Assembly: GCA_021151825.1 (NCBI GenBank)
Contig: JAGKWQ010000001.1
Span: 310,001 to 374,000, forward strand
Direction: 5' to 3'
Origin: Cellvibrionaceae bacterium
GTDB taxonomy: Bacteria > Pseudomonadota > Gammaproteobacteria > Pseudomonadales > Cellvibrionaceae
Length of the DNA stretch: 64,000 nt
Notes under the pieces: generated by a model
What the model was told of the DNA's origin: nothing
Databases searched by the model: none
The model's input: the letters and a program-made list of their open reading frames with translations, nothing else
Part shown: piece after piece, positions 62,509 through 64,000 of the stretch
Position numbering within the stretch: position 1 is the first letter of the stretch
Layout of the letters: each line of letters begins with the position of its first letter
Program-made: the position numbers and the translations under genes

Positions 62509-64000
62509 TTAATCCGGCCGCCATTTTAAAGGATCAAACATCAACCCTTCAGGTGCGATGAATTCAGTAGATACTTTAGGTCTTTCATTTTTTCTATAAT
62601 AATGGCCATCAACAAAGGTATATGCTTCAAGCTCGTCGGTTCCTTTGCCCAAAATACGCTTATTTTTTTCCCACTCATCAATTACAGCCTTCAACCCAAA
62701 TCGCTGTATAGGGCAAACTTTTAAACAAATTGCACAGCCCTCTGCCTGCGCTACAGTGGGAAAACATCGCGCTGTATTTAACTTGGCTTTAAAAACTCCA
62801 CGATAATATTTTTTCTTTATCGGTATTGCCCCTGGAGGGCATCTTCGTGCGCAAACCTGGCAAGCATCACATATTTTCTCCACTCCGAAATCTTTCGGGC
62901 TATCAATATCCAGTGGCATGTTGGTTGAAATTATTTCTATCCTGCATCTCGATCCAAATCTCGGCGTTAGCAGTTGACCATTCAATCCAAGCTGGCCAAG
63001 CCCTGCATCTACGGCGTATGGTATGGATAACCACCTGGGATTTGCCATCGCATCAAACCCCAATGTTCGAATAAATTTACAAAGTTCAATATTTTTTTGT
63101 TGCAACGCTAACGTACATTCCTGTGCAGCACGCTCAGAACTCCAGCACGGAATTTCATGTACAGCCTCATAACTTTGCTCCAATACACACACAATAACGC
63201 AGTCACCAACGGCAAGGTCTTTATGTTGCTGGCAATTATATTTTTCATCGAGTTTGGCAATCCCTAACATCGATATGCCTATTTCTGCTGCCGCTGTTTC
63301 AAGCAATTGGCGTAATTGGTTTCCTTCAGTAATTGTTGAATGTTCCCCTTTCTGCCATCTGACCTTGAAGGCTCCCAGGGAAATAGCGTTGAACTTCGGT
63401 TCAAGTGGTTTAAATACAATTGCACTTTTTTCGTGATACCACTTCACAGAATCTTTATGTGTCATATCCCAATCATAAATAGGCTTTTCAGCATGAGCGG
63501 TTTCTTCCAATTGCAAATCGCGCACGATCCCGGGAATAGTTTTTAAATCTTCTGGTATTTTTATATCTTCATTTTTTTGAAAAACCTGTCTGGGCAAATA
63601 AAGATCTGAATCATCTACTTCAATTGGTAATACAATGGAGTCCATAACTACTATTAATTTTTTAAAAAACTCATCACATGTGTCCATGTCTGCAGCAGCA
63701 ACGTTTTTAACCAGAGATCCACTTACTTCGGGCAGCCTTTGCCAATCATCATAAAAACTTCTTTGCATGGGCAAAAGGGAAGACCTAACTCTAATACCGC
63801 CAGTTAACTCATGTATAAAATTGATTAACCTTTCATAAAAATACGTAAAATACAGAGTTACTTCGCTGTTTCTTTTTATAAGCTCTAATTCACGAAAAAT
63901 ATTGCGCACATCAAAAAGATCAGATTTTTTTTTAGAAGTATTGATTAGCTCAAGCGCACATCGCGCATTATCAATATTTTTGATAAGAGCTGAAATTGCA
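62509..64000 (-). CDS. Reductive-dehalogenase/QueG-like corrinoid or Fe-S reductase (5' end outside window)
   Basis: The frame stays open past the GTG at 63909 to the window edge, and the extra residues (DNARCALELINTSKKKSDLF) look coding, so the gene is cut at its 5' end; at least 496 residues are present. After about 190 residues with no recognised motif, a core (ITEGNQLRQLLETAAAEIGISMLGIAKL, YAVDAGLGQLGLNGQLLTPRFGSR) resembles the cobalamin-binding core of QueG and reductive dehalogenases. Two 4Fe-4S motifs follow: CDACQVCARRCP and C...CAICLKVCP. No Tat signal can be judged. It is the first visible gene of the operon. Confidence 0.78.
   Translation of the reverse strand, partial: AISALIKNIDNARCALELINTSKKKSDLFDVRNIFRELELIKRNSEVTLYFTYFYERLINFIHELTGGIRVRSSLLPMQRSFYDDWQRLPEVSGSLVKNVAAADMDTCDEFFKKLIVVMDSIVLPIEVDDSDLYLPRQVFQKNEDIKIPEDLKTIPGIVRDLQLEETAHAEKPIYDWDMTHKDSVKWYHEKSAIVFKPLEPKFNAISLGAFKVRWQKGEHSTITEGNQLRQLLETAAAEIGISMLGIAKLDEKYNCQQHKDLAVGDCVIVCVLEQSYEAVHEIPCWSSERAAQECTLALQQKNIELCKFIRTLGFDAMANPRWLSIPYAVDAGLGQLGLNGQLLTPRFGSRCRIEIISTNMPLDIDSPKDFGVEKICDACQVCARRCPPGAIPIKKKYYRGVFKAKLNTARCFPTVAQAEGCAICLKVCPIQRFGLKAVIDEWEKNKRILGKGTDELEAYTFVDGHYYRKNERPKVSTEFIAPEGLMFDPLKWRPD

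Noticed and set aside
63907..63909. GTG start for the Fe-S reductase gene
   Set aside because: The frame stays open with coding-like residues to the window edge, so this GTG is probably internal.

Overview
The window looks like chromosomal DNA of a gammaproteobacterium close to Cellvibrio and other Pseudomonas relatives. This rests on gene order (folK-folB-tsaD | rpsU-yqeY-dnaG-rpoD-tRNA and moeB-prmC-prfA-hemA | TPR lipoprotein-lolB-ispE-tRNA-Gln-prs-rplY-pth-ychF) and on protein similarity judged by eye; no search was run.

Layout. 1-8.4 kb: the end of a CorA magnesium transporter, an exported HExxH protein, folate and tRNA-modification genes, and the macromolecular synthesis operon, closed by a terminator and a CAU tRNA. 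The rpoD reading frame is broken at its 5' end: region 1.1 is missing. 8.4-18.2 kb: a stress and storage segment with TreZ, a glycogen debranching enzyme, a hemerythrin-like protein, a large catalase with a DJ-1-like tail, and a long-tailed SDR. 18.2-28 kb: two heptanucleotide arrays, an outer-membrane barrel, YbiT, and two copies of a porin plus short PstS-like protein pair, with a Sel1-repeat protein between them and a chemoreceptor behind them. 27.9-34 kb: an ECF sigma operon, PBP1b, a PfkB kinase and a VOC protein. 34-42.4 kb: a TonB-dependent receptor behind a Fur-box-like site, membrane proteins, a CadC-like regulator, moeB and prmC. 42.4-56.2 kb: prfA, hemA and the lolB-to-ychF block, interrupted by an acyltransferase and a glycosyltransferase with an NPCBM-like tail.

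56.2-64 kb is different: it looks more AT-rich (by eye) and carries a compact minus-strand operon that continues past the right edge. In transcription order it encodes a corrinoid/Fe-S reductase-like protein, a COG3653-type amidohydrolase, an acyl-transfer GNAT-like protein, a haem-oxygenase-like diiron protein, a DUF3419/BtaA-like aminocarboxypropyl transferase and an aspartyl/asparaginyl-hydroxylase-like oxygenase. An Asp/Glu racemase gene converges on it. I read this as a small-molecule pathway built on amino-acid chemistry that I cannot match to a known one; it is the best candidate here for an undescribed system. The broken rpoD start is the other observation that most needs checking.
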